Source: OPU3-GD-OMZ sp001901525
GTDB taxonomy: Bacteria; Pseudomonadota; Gammaproteobacteria; Methylococcales; Methylomonadaceae
Length of the DNA: 5,693 nt
Direction of reading: 5' to 3'
Assembly (NCBI GenBank): GCA_963981505.1
Contig: CAXCEI010000059.1
Coordinates: 1-5,693 of the forward strand
Each line of letters opens with the position of its first letter. Position 1 is the stretch's first letter. Under the pieces are notes generated by a model. That model saw only the letters and a program-made list of their open reading frames with translations, made no database searches and was not told where the DNA came from. A program made the position numbers and the translations under genes. This document shows positions 1 through 5,693 of the stretch, one piece after another.

Positions 1-342
1 TTTTAAATTCTTTGCAATTCCTTCTCTTCATTCACGTTCATCGTTGGTAATCCGGTAAAAAGGAATTATTACTGAAATTAGCTATCTAATTTTTGTGCGT
101 GAATAAACCGAATCCATCCTGTTTTCTCCTTCTAGTGGGTGGCGACGATTTCAGCTTAATTGCAACGCATAAGAAAGGGTGTATTCCATTTTTTTATGGG
201 TGCGCCCTTTCGAACGCCGTAGAATTAATTAACAAAGGCACAGGACAATCCTGTCAAAATGCACCTTGTGATATGAAAACATTTAACGCCGCTTATTAGT
301 CGGCTCATACTTCTTCAGCCGGTCTGTTTTATACAACCCATA
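1..342. other. Region without a convincing gene
   Basis: I see no well-supported gene in this stretch. One plus-strand open frame (93-299) is listed separately at low confidence. A 15-bp perfect hairpin (ACAGGA, loop CAA, TCCTGT; 240-254) lies inside that frame and has no T-run after it. A second short stem (CGGCT at 301-305 with AGCCG at 316-320) lies just past the stop codon of the small minus-strand gene at 343-471. It could help end that transcript, but it also lacks a T-run. Confidence 0.5.
93..299 (+). CDS. Doubtful 68-residue cysteine-rich open frame
   Basis: This open frame starts with TTG (GTG at 99 is an alternative) directly after an in-frame TAA, and it has no visible Shine-Dalgarno sequence. 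The product would contain five cysteines, at residues 2, 10, 30, 37 and 54, plus one more at 59, spread through a short sequence with a hydrophobic patch (FLLLV, residues 11-15). I do not recognise the family. It could be a real small secreted or metal-binding protein, the tail of a decayed gene, or chance; the weak start argues against a functional gene. Composition gives no clear coding signal. No function is assigned. Confidence 0.2.
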   Translation: MCVNKPNPSCFLLLVGGDDFSLIATHKKGCIPFFYGCALSNAVELINKGTGQSCQNAPCDMKTFNAAY

Positions 343-471
343 TCAAAACCAAGAGGCTGTGACAATAACAATAAGGGTGACAGCAATACCATAAAGAAGG
401 CCAAACAAAAATTCCCTTTTAGTAATCGAAGAAGAATGTTCATTTGATTCCTCATGTTTTAAATTATTCAT
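343..471 (-). CDS. Small single-span membrane protein, 42 residues, downstream of the heat-shock gene
   Basis: This short gene is read from ATG (469-471) to TGA (343-345). A Shine-Dalgarno AGGAG (479-483) lies 7 nt before the start, which is the strongest evidence that it is translated. The first 20 residues are polar and charged (MNNLKHEESNEHSSSITKRE). Residues 21-41 form one hydrophobic segment (FLFGLLYGIAVTLIVIVTASW) that reaches almost to the C-terminus. This is the layout of a tail-anchored or N-in small inner-membrane protein. It lies 136 nt after the ibpA-like gene on the same strand, so co-transcription under heat-shock control is possible. I do not recognise a named family and assign no function. 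The alternative, a chance frame, is made less likely by the spaced ribosome-binding site and the clean membrane segment. Confidence 0.65.
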   Translation of the reverse strand: MNNLKHEESNEHSSSITKREFLFGLLYGIAVTLIVIVTASWF

Positions 472-473
472 AA

Positions 474-607
474 CATCGCTCCTAAAATTATATTAAGTCC
501 CGTAAAACATAAATAACACAACAGCCCAACAATAATTCGACAACATGAACCTGAAATTAATTACTATAATTTATTGGGGGATTACACTTGCCTCCCACGT
601 CGATGAT
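474..607 (-). other. Spacer between the heat-shock gene and the small membrane-protein gene
   Basis: The spacer holds the ribosome-binding site of the small gene and one imperfect stem after the ibpA-like stop codon: TGGGGG at 575-580 pairs with CCTCCCA at 591-597 with one bulged base. On the minus-strand transcript the stem is followed by an A/T-rich stretch without a real U-run, so it would be at most a leaky terminator. A perfect TATAAT on the minus strand (487-492) lies too close to the ribosome-binding site to serve the small gene well. Confidence 0.35.
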
Positions 608-1066
608 TTAAGCTGCTGCTTTTTTATCTTCAATCACCTCTTGACCCGAAATAATCTTAATTTTACGGGGTTTTAATGCCTCAGGGATCTCTTTAATCAG
701 ATGAACCGTTAATAGCCCATGTGTAACCGTTGCTTCGGTCACCTCAATATGGTCAGCCAAGTTAAACTTCCGCTCAAACGATCGAGAAGCAATGCCTTGA
801 TCAAGATAATTACGACTATCAACAGCAGTTTGTTTCTTACCTCGTACTGTTAAAATGCCATTTTCAACCTGTATATCTAATTCATTTTCTGTAAAACTTG
901 CAACCGCCAAAGTAATGGCATAATGATATTCATCCATCGCCTCAATATTATACGGTGGATATTCAGGGGAGGTTTGTTCGGTACTTAACGTGGAGTCTAA
1001 CAACGATGCAAAATGATCAAAGCCAACCGTACTACGGTATAGGCGAGATAAATCAATTCTAGCCAT
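608..1066 (-). CDS. ibpA: Small heat-shock protein, Hsp20/IbpA type
   Basis: This is an ATP-independent holdase of the Hsp20 (alpha-crystallin) family. In the cytoplasm such proteins coat unfolding proteins during heat stress and pass them to DnaK and ClpB. The 152-residue product follows the enterobacterial IbpA pattern along its length. It has an N-terminal arm with DLSRLYRSTVGFDHF (residues 5-19) and a short PPYNIE entry (37-42) to the alpha-crystallin domain (about 38-130). It also carries QGIASRSFERKFNL (90-103), the conserved THGLLTVHL strand (115-123) and a C-terminal I-x-I motif (IKI, 136-138) used for oligomer contacts. The C-terminal tail ending in KKAAA runs about 10 residues past the usual IbpA end. 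The start is supported by AGGAG (1074-1078) 7 nt upstream. A near-consensus sigma-32 promoter and a thermometer-like leader precede it. IbpA and IbpB cannot be separated from one copy, so the symbol is by similarity. Confidence 0.95.
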   Translation of the reverse strand: MARIDLSRLYRSTVGFDHFASLLDSTLSTEQTSPEYPPYNIEAMDEYHYAITLAVASFTENELDIQVENGILTVRGKKQTAVDSRNYLDQGIASRSFERKFNLADHIEVTEATVTHGLLTVHLIKEIPEALKPRKIKIISGQEVIEDKKAAA

Positions 1067-1132
1067 AACTATTCTCCTGTCAGAAGCAATAAAATTTAAA
1101 AAACACCTGATCCACTCTGAGACTCAGGTTTA
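1067..1132 (-). promoter_or_regulatory. Predicted ROSE-like RNA thermometer in the ibpA leader
   Basis: The leader expected from the sigma-32 promoter is about 66 nt. It can form a 6-bp hairpin (stem arms at 1124-1129 and 1105-1110, 13-nt loop). Next to the start codon, UUGCU (1085-1089) stands before the Shine-Dalgarno AGGAG (1074-1078). In ROSE elements a U(U/C)GCU motif pairs with the Shine-Dalgarno sequence around a non-canonical G-G pair and opens on heating. An alternative register, CUUCU (1082-1086) against AGGAG, also masks the site. Motif and position match the family; the fold was judged by eye. Confidence 0.6.
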
Positions 1133-1138
1133 ATTAAG

Positions 1139-1166
1139 ATATGGGGACACCTTTATTCTTTTCAAG
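1139..1166 (-). promoter_or_regulatory. Sigma-32 (heat-shock) promoter of ibpA
   Basis: On the minus strand the -35 element CTTGAAA (1160-1166) and the -10 element CCCCATAT (1139-1146) are separated by 13 nt. This matches the RpoH consensus (CTTGAAA, 13-15 nt, CCCCATnT) at essentially every position. Transcription should start near 1132. Directly upstream lie two 9-nt T tracts and a 7-nt A tract (1168-1200), which could act as an UP element or bent DNA. Confidence 0.9.
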
Positions 1167-1200
1167 ATTTTTTTTTAAAACTTTTTTTTTAATAAAAAAA
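1167..1200 (-). promoter_or_regulatory. A/T-tract block upstream of the heat-shock promoter
   Basis: Nine T (1168-1176), nine T (1182-1190) and seven A (1194-1200) on the plus strand follow each other with centres about 11-14 bp apart. On the minus strand this puts A tracts directly above the -35 element, where the RNA polymerase alpha subunit contacts UP elements. The role is inferred from position and composition only. Confidence 0.45.
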
Positions 1201-1491
1201 TTACTGTTGAACTTTTCTACACTTTTTTTCATTCGTTGTTGACACTCAGTAAAGTTAACAATGAACTAAAAGTGCCTCTTAGGCAATTAGACGCTATGGG
1301 TTCACATAGCGATGATGGGATAAATGAACAATCGACCCAGAAGATGTCTTGGCATTAACCGAAATATTGCATTTACTCGTTGAATCCATGTAATAAAAAA
1401 TGATAAACCCATATTTTATAGTGTTCAAATACTTGATCACATCGATTTAATTAGGTTAACTACTCATTTTTACTTAACGCAAAATGTCATA
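1201..1491. other. Intergenic region upstream of the sulfurtransferase gene
   Basis: No gene is supported here. A perfect TTGACA (1239-1244) has only a poor -10 (TGAACT, 1262-1267) at 17 nt. Two tandem hairpins (1273-1285 and 1292-1311) are listed separately. Nearer the gene, TATAGT (1417-1422) and the pair TTGCAT (1367-1372) / TGTAAT (1389-1394, 16-nt spacer) are two competing weak promoter candidates for the sulfurtransferase; I cannot choose between them. A short open run (1328-1393) shows no start site. Confidence 0.4.
1273..1311 (+). other. Two tandem perfect stem-loops
   Basis: TGCCT-CTT-AGGCA (1273-1285) is a perfect 5-bp stem with a 3-nt loop. Six bases later CGCTATG-GGTTCA-CATAGCG (1292-1311) is a perfect 7-bp stem with a 6-nt loop. 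Neither is followed by a T-run, so they do not look like terminators on either strand. They could belong to a small RNA or to a long leader of the sulfurtransferase gene starting from the TTGACA box at 1239. They could also be protein-binding palindromes. Confidence 0.45.
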
Positions 1492-2373
1492 GTGGTTTTA
1501 CAAAAAGAATTGATTAAAAAGTCTGCACTAGTCAGTTGCGAATGGCTACAACAAAATCTTGATACTGAAAATCAGGTTATTTTGGATGCAACTTTCTTTT
1601 TACCTAGGCAACGGCGCAATGCCAAAAAAGAATATCAACAACAGCACCTTCCCGGAGCACATTTTTTTGATATTGACGAGGTTGCCGATTTGTCTAACAC
1701 TTTGTCACATATGTTACCTAATGCAGACTATTTTTCTACTGCCGTTGGAAAAATGGGGATTAGCAACAATACACTGGTGCTCATTTACGATAATAATCAT
1801 TTTTTTGCTGCTGCCAGAGTCTGGTGGATGTTTCGGGTTTTTGGTCATAATCGAGTCCACATTATTGATGGTGGTCAAACACGCTGGAAGCAATTAAATT
1901 ACCCCATGAGTTCTGAACAACCCACTTCGATAACAAAAAACTTTAAGGCACAATACTGTTCGGAACTGGTTTTTAACTTAAAGGAAATGAAATTTGTACT
2001 GACAAGTAAATCACGGCAAATTATAGATGCCCGGTCAACTGATAGTTTTTTAGGGCAACGAAGATTGGCCGAAGCCGCACTTCAACCCGGCCATATCCCC
2101 GACAGTATAAATATCCCTTATGCCCATTTAATGGACAGTACCCAAAAAACTTTATTTTCAGATCAAACATTACAATCACTTTTTAAGCACGCCCATATCA
2201 ATCTTTCTGACCCTATAGTCACGACTTGTGGTTCTGGCGTTTCTGCTGCGGTACTCGCGCTGGCTTTATACCAAATTGGCTGCAAGGATATACCTGTTTA
2301 TGATGGCTCTTGGGCTGAATGGGGAAGACAAGTAGATACACCGAAACACACTAAAAAATTGCATGAAAGATAA
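1492..2373 (+). CDS. sseA: Two-domain sulfurtransferase (SseA/rhodanese family)
   Basis: The 293-residue product has the tandem rhodanese fold of 3-mercaptopyruvate and thiosulfate sulfurtransferases, which move sulfane sulfur onto an active-site cysteine. The inactive N-terminal domain (about 13-135) carries HLPGAHFFDID (52-62), SHMLP (72-76) and the ARVWWMFRVFGH segment (108-119). The catalytic domain (about 160-285) carries IIDAR (177-181), GHIPDSINIP (200-209), the active-site loop CGSGVSA with Cys246 and YDGSWAEWG (270-278). The CGSG loop is of the mercaptopyruvate type, and Asp62, His73 and Ser248 match that enzyme's Asp-His-Ser triad. The two arginines that bind mercaptopyruvate (Arg188 and Arg197 in human numbering) align with Ser185 and Glu194, so the substrate is uncertain and the symbol is by similarity only. 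The GTG start has no clear Shine-Dalgarno sequence; no ATG or TTG lies in frame between it and the upstream stop at 1381, and TTG at 1510 is an alternative. Confidence 0.85.
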   Translation: MVLQKELIKKSALVSCEWLQQNLDTENQVILDATFFLPRQRRNAKKEYQQQHLPGAHFFDIDEVADLSNTLSHMLPNADYFSTAVGKMGISNNTLVLIYDNNHFFAAARVWWMFRVFGHNRVHIIDGGQTRWKQLNYPMSSEQPTSITKNFKAQYCSELVFNLKEMKFVLTSKSRQIIDARSTDSFLGQRRLAEAALQPGHIPDSINIPYAHLMDSTQKTLFSDQTLQSLFKHAHINLSDPIVTTCGSGVSAAVLALALYQIGCKDIPVYDGSWAEWGRQVDTPKHTKKLHER

Positions 2374-2478
2374 ATAATGTTTTTAAAAACGTAGCTATCA
2401 CAGCATTGCCTGTCAGCTAATTGACGTGCTTATTGCCTTAATAGCAAGACGTTATCACGGCTAGTACCATTTAGCCAA
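2374..2478. terminator. Convergent intergenic region with several stem-loops
   Basis: The sulfurtransferase and LMF1 genes end toward each other across 105 bp. A 12-bp palindrome GTTTTTAAAAAC (2379-2390) starts 5 nt after the plus-strand stop. A longer imperfect stem spans 2424-2452 (ACGT ends, GCT/AGC core, one bulge). Then GGCTA (2459-2463), TAGCC (2472-2476) and GGCTA (2484-2488) allow two mutually exclusive 5-bp hairpins, one of them holding the stop codon of the LMF1 gene in its loop. None has a classic U-run, so bidirectional termination is inferred from position. Confidence 0.35.
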
Positions 2479-3963
2479 TTAGGGGCTATATTCTGATTTT
2501 AAAGAATTCTGTGAATAAAATTCTGTCCAGTAAATACCGGGAGTATTTGATTGCCAGATTTGTCCATTAATTCTACGCTCTTGTGGGGTTGTAAATCGGT
2601 ATTGATAAATCAATGCCCTTACGTAATTGGGCGGGGTTGTTGGGAAAGGATTACCAGCCAATAGTGCAGTAACCTGCGGTGACCCTTCCTTTATTCGCTT
2701 TATAAATGAAAAAAACCAACCGTCAGTTGGTCTTTTGTCGAGCGCTTGAAACCACATCAGCCAATCAAGCCTTGGCTGATGTGGAATTACCCAAGTTAAT
2801 GCTTTCTCTACATTTCCTGGTTTGTATTTGAAATGGTATGGAAACCATATATTTCCATCGTTAGAACCTTCAATAATAATTTCCCGACGAATTGTAGTCA
2901 TAACCGCAAACGGGCCGTAATTATTAATGATAGATAAATGTTTTACAGTTTGCTGTAGCATGGCCAAGGGTTGCATCACTTGTTTTCTGGTGCTTGCCTG
3001 CCATACATCTGCTCCACACACCATTAAGACAACAGCTGTGAAAACAACTGCGCTTATATGAGCCTTTAGCCCAGGTAAACGACTGCGAAGATAGATATGC
3101 TTGACCATATTTTTGGATAAAAATGGCGTAACATCATGGTCATTGAATAGAAATAAACATAAAATGATGACTAAAAAATTAAAAAAACCATAGTTACCCG
3201 TCAATATAATAAACAGTTGTAAAATGACAAAACATAAAGCTACTAATGACCTGAACTTACCCGGTATAAACATTAAAACCGGTACAATAAGTTCAATAAA
3301 AAACACCCCTAGTACTGACAGTTTATGAAACCATTGCGGTAAATGATGTGCATACCACGCAAAAGAGCTAGGAAGTGGCTGTGTTTGGTAATAATAATTT
3401 AATGCTGTTAACCCAGACCAATTAGGGTCACCACTTGCCAGTTTTACTACACCTGACATAAACATAAACCGCGCCAAAAGAAATTGGTATAAAAAGACAA
3501 TCCATCCCGAACCCCAAGTCAAAAAAATTGCCAAAAACCCGACTTCCAAGAGTAATCCATCCCATTGGAAAGCAGTAAAATCCTGACCTGCAAAAGCAAT
3601 AGATAAATACAAGATATAACAGACAAACAAGGATACAGCGCTAGCCCTATCAATAAACAACGAAGTCGCAGAAATAACACCAAAATAACAAACCCACAAC
3701 AGAGCAGAGTCGGAGGCGGTAAACCAAAATACTGATGGGAAAAACCAATATTTTTGGTTTGGAATTACATTGCTCAACTCCTGTAATTTGACTTCAATAG
3801 GGAGTATGCCCTGTGTGCCAATAAGCCCTTCAATTTGTACAGCCATTGATGCAAATGCAAAGATATAAATCAATGCCAAAAGACGCAAAAAGATCCAGCT
3901 TATGAATCGGTAATCCACAGATAACTTTAAAAAAAACAAATTGTACTTACCTCTTAACTTCAA
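2479..3963 (-). CDS. Lipase maturation factor (LMF1) family membrane protein
   Basis: The 494-residue protein has the signature blocks of the LMF1 family. In order these are GLIGTQGILP (46-55), WDGLLLEVGF (134-143), ARFMFMSGVVKL (164-175), TALNYYYQTQPLP (186-198), TGNYGFFN (255-262), then the soluble C-terminal blocks IEGSNDG (364-370), HQPRLDWLMWFQAL (395-408) and NPFP (438-441). Roughly seven or more hydrophobic segments occupy residues 21-325, so it should be a polytopic inner-membrane protein with a C-terminal domain of about 160 residues. Vertebrate LMF1 helps fold dimeric lipases in the endoplasmic reticulum; the role of bacterial members is not established, and no lipase gene is visible here. 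The TTG at 3963 is the first possible start after an in-frame TGA and lacks a good ribosome-binding site. TTG at 3939 (codon 9) has AGAGG (3950-3954) 10 nt upstream and may be the real start. The gene is convergent with the sulfurtransferase. Confidence 0.85.
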   Translation of the reverse strand: MKLRGKYNLFFLKLSVDYRFISWIFLRLLALIYIFAFASMAVQIEGLIGTQGILPIEVKLQELSNVIPNQKYWFFPSVFWFTASDSALLWVCYFGVISATSLFIDRASAVSLFVCYILYLSIAFAGQDFTAFQWDGLLLEVGFLAIFLTWGSGWIVFLYQFLLARFMFMSGVVKLASGDPNWSGLTALNYYYQTQPLPSSFAWYAHHLPQWFHKLSVLGVFFIELIVPVLMFIPGKFRSLVALCFVILQLFIILTGNYGFFNFLVIILCLFLFNDHDVTPFLSKNMVKHIYLRSRLPGLKAHISAVVFTAVVLMVCGADVWQASTRKQVMQPLAMLQQTVKHLSIINNYGPFAVMTTIRREIIIEGSNDGNIWFPYHFKYKPGNVEKALTWVIPHQPRLDWLMWFQALDKRPTDGWFFSFIKRIKEGSPQVTALLAGNPFPTTPPNYVRALIYQYRFTTPQERRINGQIWQSNTPGIYWTEFYSQNSLKSEYSP

Positions 3964-3988
3964 CGCTATGACTGGATAACAACCTCAT
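3947..3988 (-). CDS. Possible 13-codon leader peptide overlapping the LMF1 gene start
   Basis: ATG at 3986-3988 follows AGGAG (3993-3997) by 4 nt and encodes MRLLSSHSVEVKR, ending in TAA at 3947-3949. It is in a different frame from the LMF1 gene and overlaps its first codons. The TAA is 7 nt before the alternative LMF1 start TTG (3937-3939). This layout would allow translational coupling by re-initiation. It could instead be the original start of the gene, separated from it by a one-base frameshift. Its first codons lie inside the 13-bp inverted repeat arm (3975-3987). Confidence 0.35.
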   Translation of the reverse strand: MRLLSSHSVEVKR

Positions 3989-4080
3989 GGCTCTCCTCAT
4001 CGCTGCTAAAAATCACTACAGACATTATCGTTGTCGATACTTTTTAAGGCGTTAATTATTTTTTCTGTGAGGTTGTTATC
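3975..4080. repeat. 106-bp segment bounded by a perfect 13-bp inverted repeat
   Basis: GATAACAACCTCA (3975-3987) is repeated exactly in inverted orientation as TGAGGTTGTTATC (4068-4080), with 80 bp between the arms. The segment contains a small stem (TATCG-TTGT-CGATA, 4026-4039) and carries the Shine-Dalgarno and ATG of the short leader frame. It abuts the stop codon of the ppsA remnant. Terminal inverted repeats of this size suggest a miniature non-autonomous transposable element, but I see no matching target duplication (flanks actg and ttaa). A long-range RNA stem or paired operators are alternatives. Confidence 0.5.
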
Positions 4081-4224
4081 TTAAAAATAAGCCGCAACAG
4101 TAGTAGCAAAACCATTAGGAACCCTAACTCCAGATCCAGCAAGTTTCCGATACCTTTCACCCAGTGAAGCATGCTTACCACTCACAAGAAGAACATTATC
4201 TATTCCCAATTACGAGAATCTCCG
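4081..4224 (-). pseudogene. ppsA: Decayed N-terminal fragment of phosphoenolpyruvate synthase
   Basis: On the minus strand, positions 4206-4081 read as 41 residues plus TAA. They contain LVSGKHASLGERYRKLAG and GVRVPNGFATT, matching the N-terminal ATP-binding segment of PEP synthase (family pattern VGGKNASLGEM...L...GV.VPNGFATTA.AY). The lysine of the GGKN motif is kept, but the motif has drifted to SGKH and GEM to GER. The frame is closed upstream by TAA (4210-4212); dropping one T there would restore ELGIDNV, the usual residues before this block. Downstream it stops after VAAYF, exactly where the inverted repeat begins, so more than 700 residues of the normal roughly 800-residue enzyme are missing. 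There is no start codon or ribosome-binding site. This cannot be an active enzyme and is best read as a relic of a deletion or insertion; the gene lies where gcvP now ends upstream. Confidence 0.75.
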
Positions 4225-4373
4225 AATGTATCGCAAGCCCCGGTTTTATTAACAATTTGATCCCCTCTTACGAGTAGTAAAATAGGAATCATTTCTTTAA
4301 TTATATACGCTATCTACATCCGGGGTTTTATGTATAAATTTTATTAAATACCAACGGCCACATAAGGCACAAA
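4225..4373 (-). other. Region between the gcvP end and the ppsA relic
   Basis: No functional gene is supported. A 30-codon minus-strand frame (4200-4292, ATG to TAG, MIPILLLVRGDQIVNKTGA and on) has no clear ribosome-binding site and no family I recognise; it overlaps the 5' edge of the ppsA relic. CCCCGG (4238-4243) and its reverse complement CCGGGG (4320-4325) lie 76 bp apart, each followed by TTTTAT. I see no strong terminator after gcvP. Confidence 0.35.
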
Positions 4374-5693
4374 TCAATACTCTGTATATTTCGGACAACC
4401 ACATTGCAAATGCCTGTCCCCATATTCATTATTAATTCGTCCCACTGGGGGCCAATATTTATCTTCATGATAATGAACAGCAGGAAAAAAAGCCTGTTGT
4501 TGGGAATAAGGGTAGTGCCAATCTGTTAATAATAAATAAAATGAATGCGGAGCATTATGTAGAACATTGTTAACCCGACTAACGCGTCCCATTTCAATAT
4601 CTTTAATTTCCTGTCTTATACAAATTAATGCCTGACAAAAGCGATCTATTTCCTCCTTACTTTCACTTTCAGTAGGTTCAATCATCAAGGTTTGAGGGAC
4701 CGGAAAAGAAATTGTTGGAGCATGAAAACCAAAGTCAATTAAACGTTTGGCAATATCTTCAACAGTGACATTACAGCTATTCTTAAATGGCCTACAATCA
4801 ATAATACATTCATGCGCGACCCAACCATTTTTCCCGGTATAAAGTATTGAGTAGAATGGTTTCAGCCGCTTGGCGATGTAATTAGCATTAAGTATTGCTG
4901 TCAGTGTTGCTTTTCTTAAACCAACCGCACCCATCATCGCAATATAGGCCCATGAAATTGTTAATATACTGGCCGACCCCCAAGGGGCGGCAGCTATTGT
5001 GCCAATTGTACCTTGTGCATTTTTATAAGGATTAATGCCTTTTATTATAGGGTGGTCAGGTAGATAAGGGAGCAGATGGTTTGCAATACCAATAGGGCCA
5101 ACACCGGGACCACCGCCACCATGGGGAATACTAAAGGTTTTATGCAAATTAAAATGCGCAACATCGACGCCTATTTTGCCCGGTCGGCTTAATCCCACTA
5201 AAGCATTAAAATTAGCCCCATCCAAATAAACCTGACCACCGTGTTGATGAATTATTTTACACATTTCACAGAATGATTCCTCATATACACCATGGGTAGA
5301 TGGGTAAGTAATCATTAAGACAGCTAAATTTTCAGAATACATTGCTACCTTACAAAGTAAATCCTCCATACTAATATTACCATTGTCATCACACGATAAT
5401 ACCACCACGTTAAAGCCTGCCATCATTGCACTGGCTGGGTTTGTACCATGAGCTGATGCAGGTATCAAACAAATCTTGCGCCTTCCCTCCCCCTTAACCT
5501 GATAATATTTTCGAATCACTAATAAGCCGGTATATTCACCTTGTGACCCCGCATTAGGTTGAAATGAAAAGGCATTAAAACCAGTCAGATCACATAACAT
5601 GTCATCTAACTCTTCAAATAACTGTTGATAACCCATAGTCTGATAAAGTGGAGCAAACGGATGTAATCCATTAAAATCAGTAGAAGAAATAGC
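4374..5693 (-). CDS. gcvP: Glycine dehydrogenase (decarboxylating), P-protein, C-terminal part
   Basis: This is the PLP-dependent P-protein of the glycine cleavage system. It decarboxylates glycine and passes the aminomethyl group to the lipoyl arm of GcvH, with GcvT and the L-protein completing the cycle in the cytoplasm. The window holds 439 C-terminal residues of a protein usually near 950; the reading frame runs open through the window edge, so the ATG at 5634-5636 is internal (GYQQ block) and not a start. Counting from that Met, visible blocks are QPNAGSQGEYTGLL (26-39), SAHGTNPASA (61-70), TYPSTHGVYEE (110-120), YLDGANFNA (137-145), NLHKTFSIPHGGGGPG (163-178) with the PLP-binding Lys166, and APWGSASIL (217-225). 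Near the end are FPVPQTLMIEPTESESKEE and DKYWPPVGRIN. These match the single-chain enzyme more than the split GcvPB. The normal C-terminus (YGDRHLQCGCP) is present and nothing looks broken. Confidence 0.95.
   Translation of the reverse strand, partial: AISSTDFNGLHPFAPLYQTMGYQQLFEELDDMLCDLTGFNAFSFQPNAGSQGEYTGLLVIRKYYQVKGEGRRKICLIPASAHGTNPASAMMAGFNVVVLSCDDNGNISMEDLLCKVAMYSENLAVLMITYPSTHGVYEESFCEMCKIIHQHGGQVYLDGANFNALVGLSRPGKIGVDVAHFNLHKTFSIPHGGGGPGVGPIGIANHLLPYLPDHPIIKGINPYKNAQGTIGTIAAAPWGSASILTISWAYIAMMGAVGLRKATLTAILNANYIAKRLKPFYSILYTGKNGWVAHECIIDCRPFKNSCNVTVEDIAKRLIDFGFHAPTISFPVPQTLMIEPTESESKEEIDRFCQALICIRQEIKDIEMGRVSRVNNVLHNAPHSFYLLLTDWHYPYSQQQAFFPAVHYHEDKYWPPVGRINNEYGDRHLQCGCPKYTEY

Overview
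The window reads as a chromosomal segment of an AT-rich gammaproteobacterium. The evidence is an IbpA-type small heat-shock protein behind a near-consensus sigma-32 promoter, an SseA-type sulfurtransferase, a long single-chain-type glycine dehydrogenase (GcvP), and a remnant of phosphoenolpyruvate synthase (ppsA). I cannot name the genus. No rRNA, tRNA, CRISPR array or complete insertion sequence is visible.

Layout. Positions 1-342 hold no convincing gene, only a weak plus-strand open frame (93-299). Positions 343-1066 carry, on the minus strand, a small heat-shock protein gene (ibpA-like) followed by a 42-residue single-span membrane protein. The small gene has a good ribosome-binding site but no credible promoter of its own, so it may be read from the heat-shock promoter. 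That promoter (1139-1166) sits next to T/A tracts and produces a leader that resembles a ROSE-type RNA thermometer. Positions 1200-1491 are non-coding and contain two tandem perfect hairpins. A two-domain sulfurtransferase (1492-2373, plus strand) converges on a lipase-maturation-factor (LMF1) family membrane protein (2479-3963, minus strand).

The 410-bp gap between the LMF1 gene and gcvP is the least ordinary part. It holds a 106-bp segment bounded by a perfect 13-bp inverted repeat (3975-4080). Directly against it lies a decayed N-terminal fragment of ppsA (about 4081-4224), which stops in the codon next to the repeat. The start of the LMF1 gene is also odd: the best Shine-Dalgarno/ATG belongs to a 13-codon frame that overlaps the beginning of the gene in another frame. 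The C-terminal half of gcvP (4374 to the window end, minus strand) closes the window.

The genes do not form one pathway. The heat-shock gene and its small neighbour are probably one stress-induced unit. The sulfurtransferase, the LMF1-like protein and GcvP look like independent housekeeping or accessory functions, brought together by a rearrangement that left the ppsA scrap. The points most worth following up are the thermometer, the sulfurtransferase that lacks both substrate-binding arginines of the mercaptopyruvate type, and the inverted repeat, ppsA relic and shifted start upstream of the LMF1 gene. I did not find a clearly new multi-gene system.
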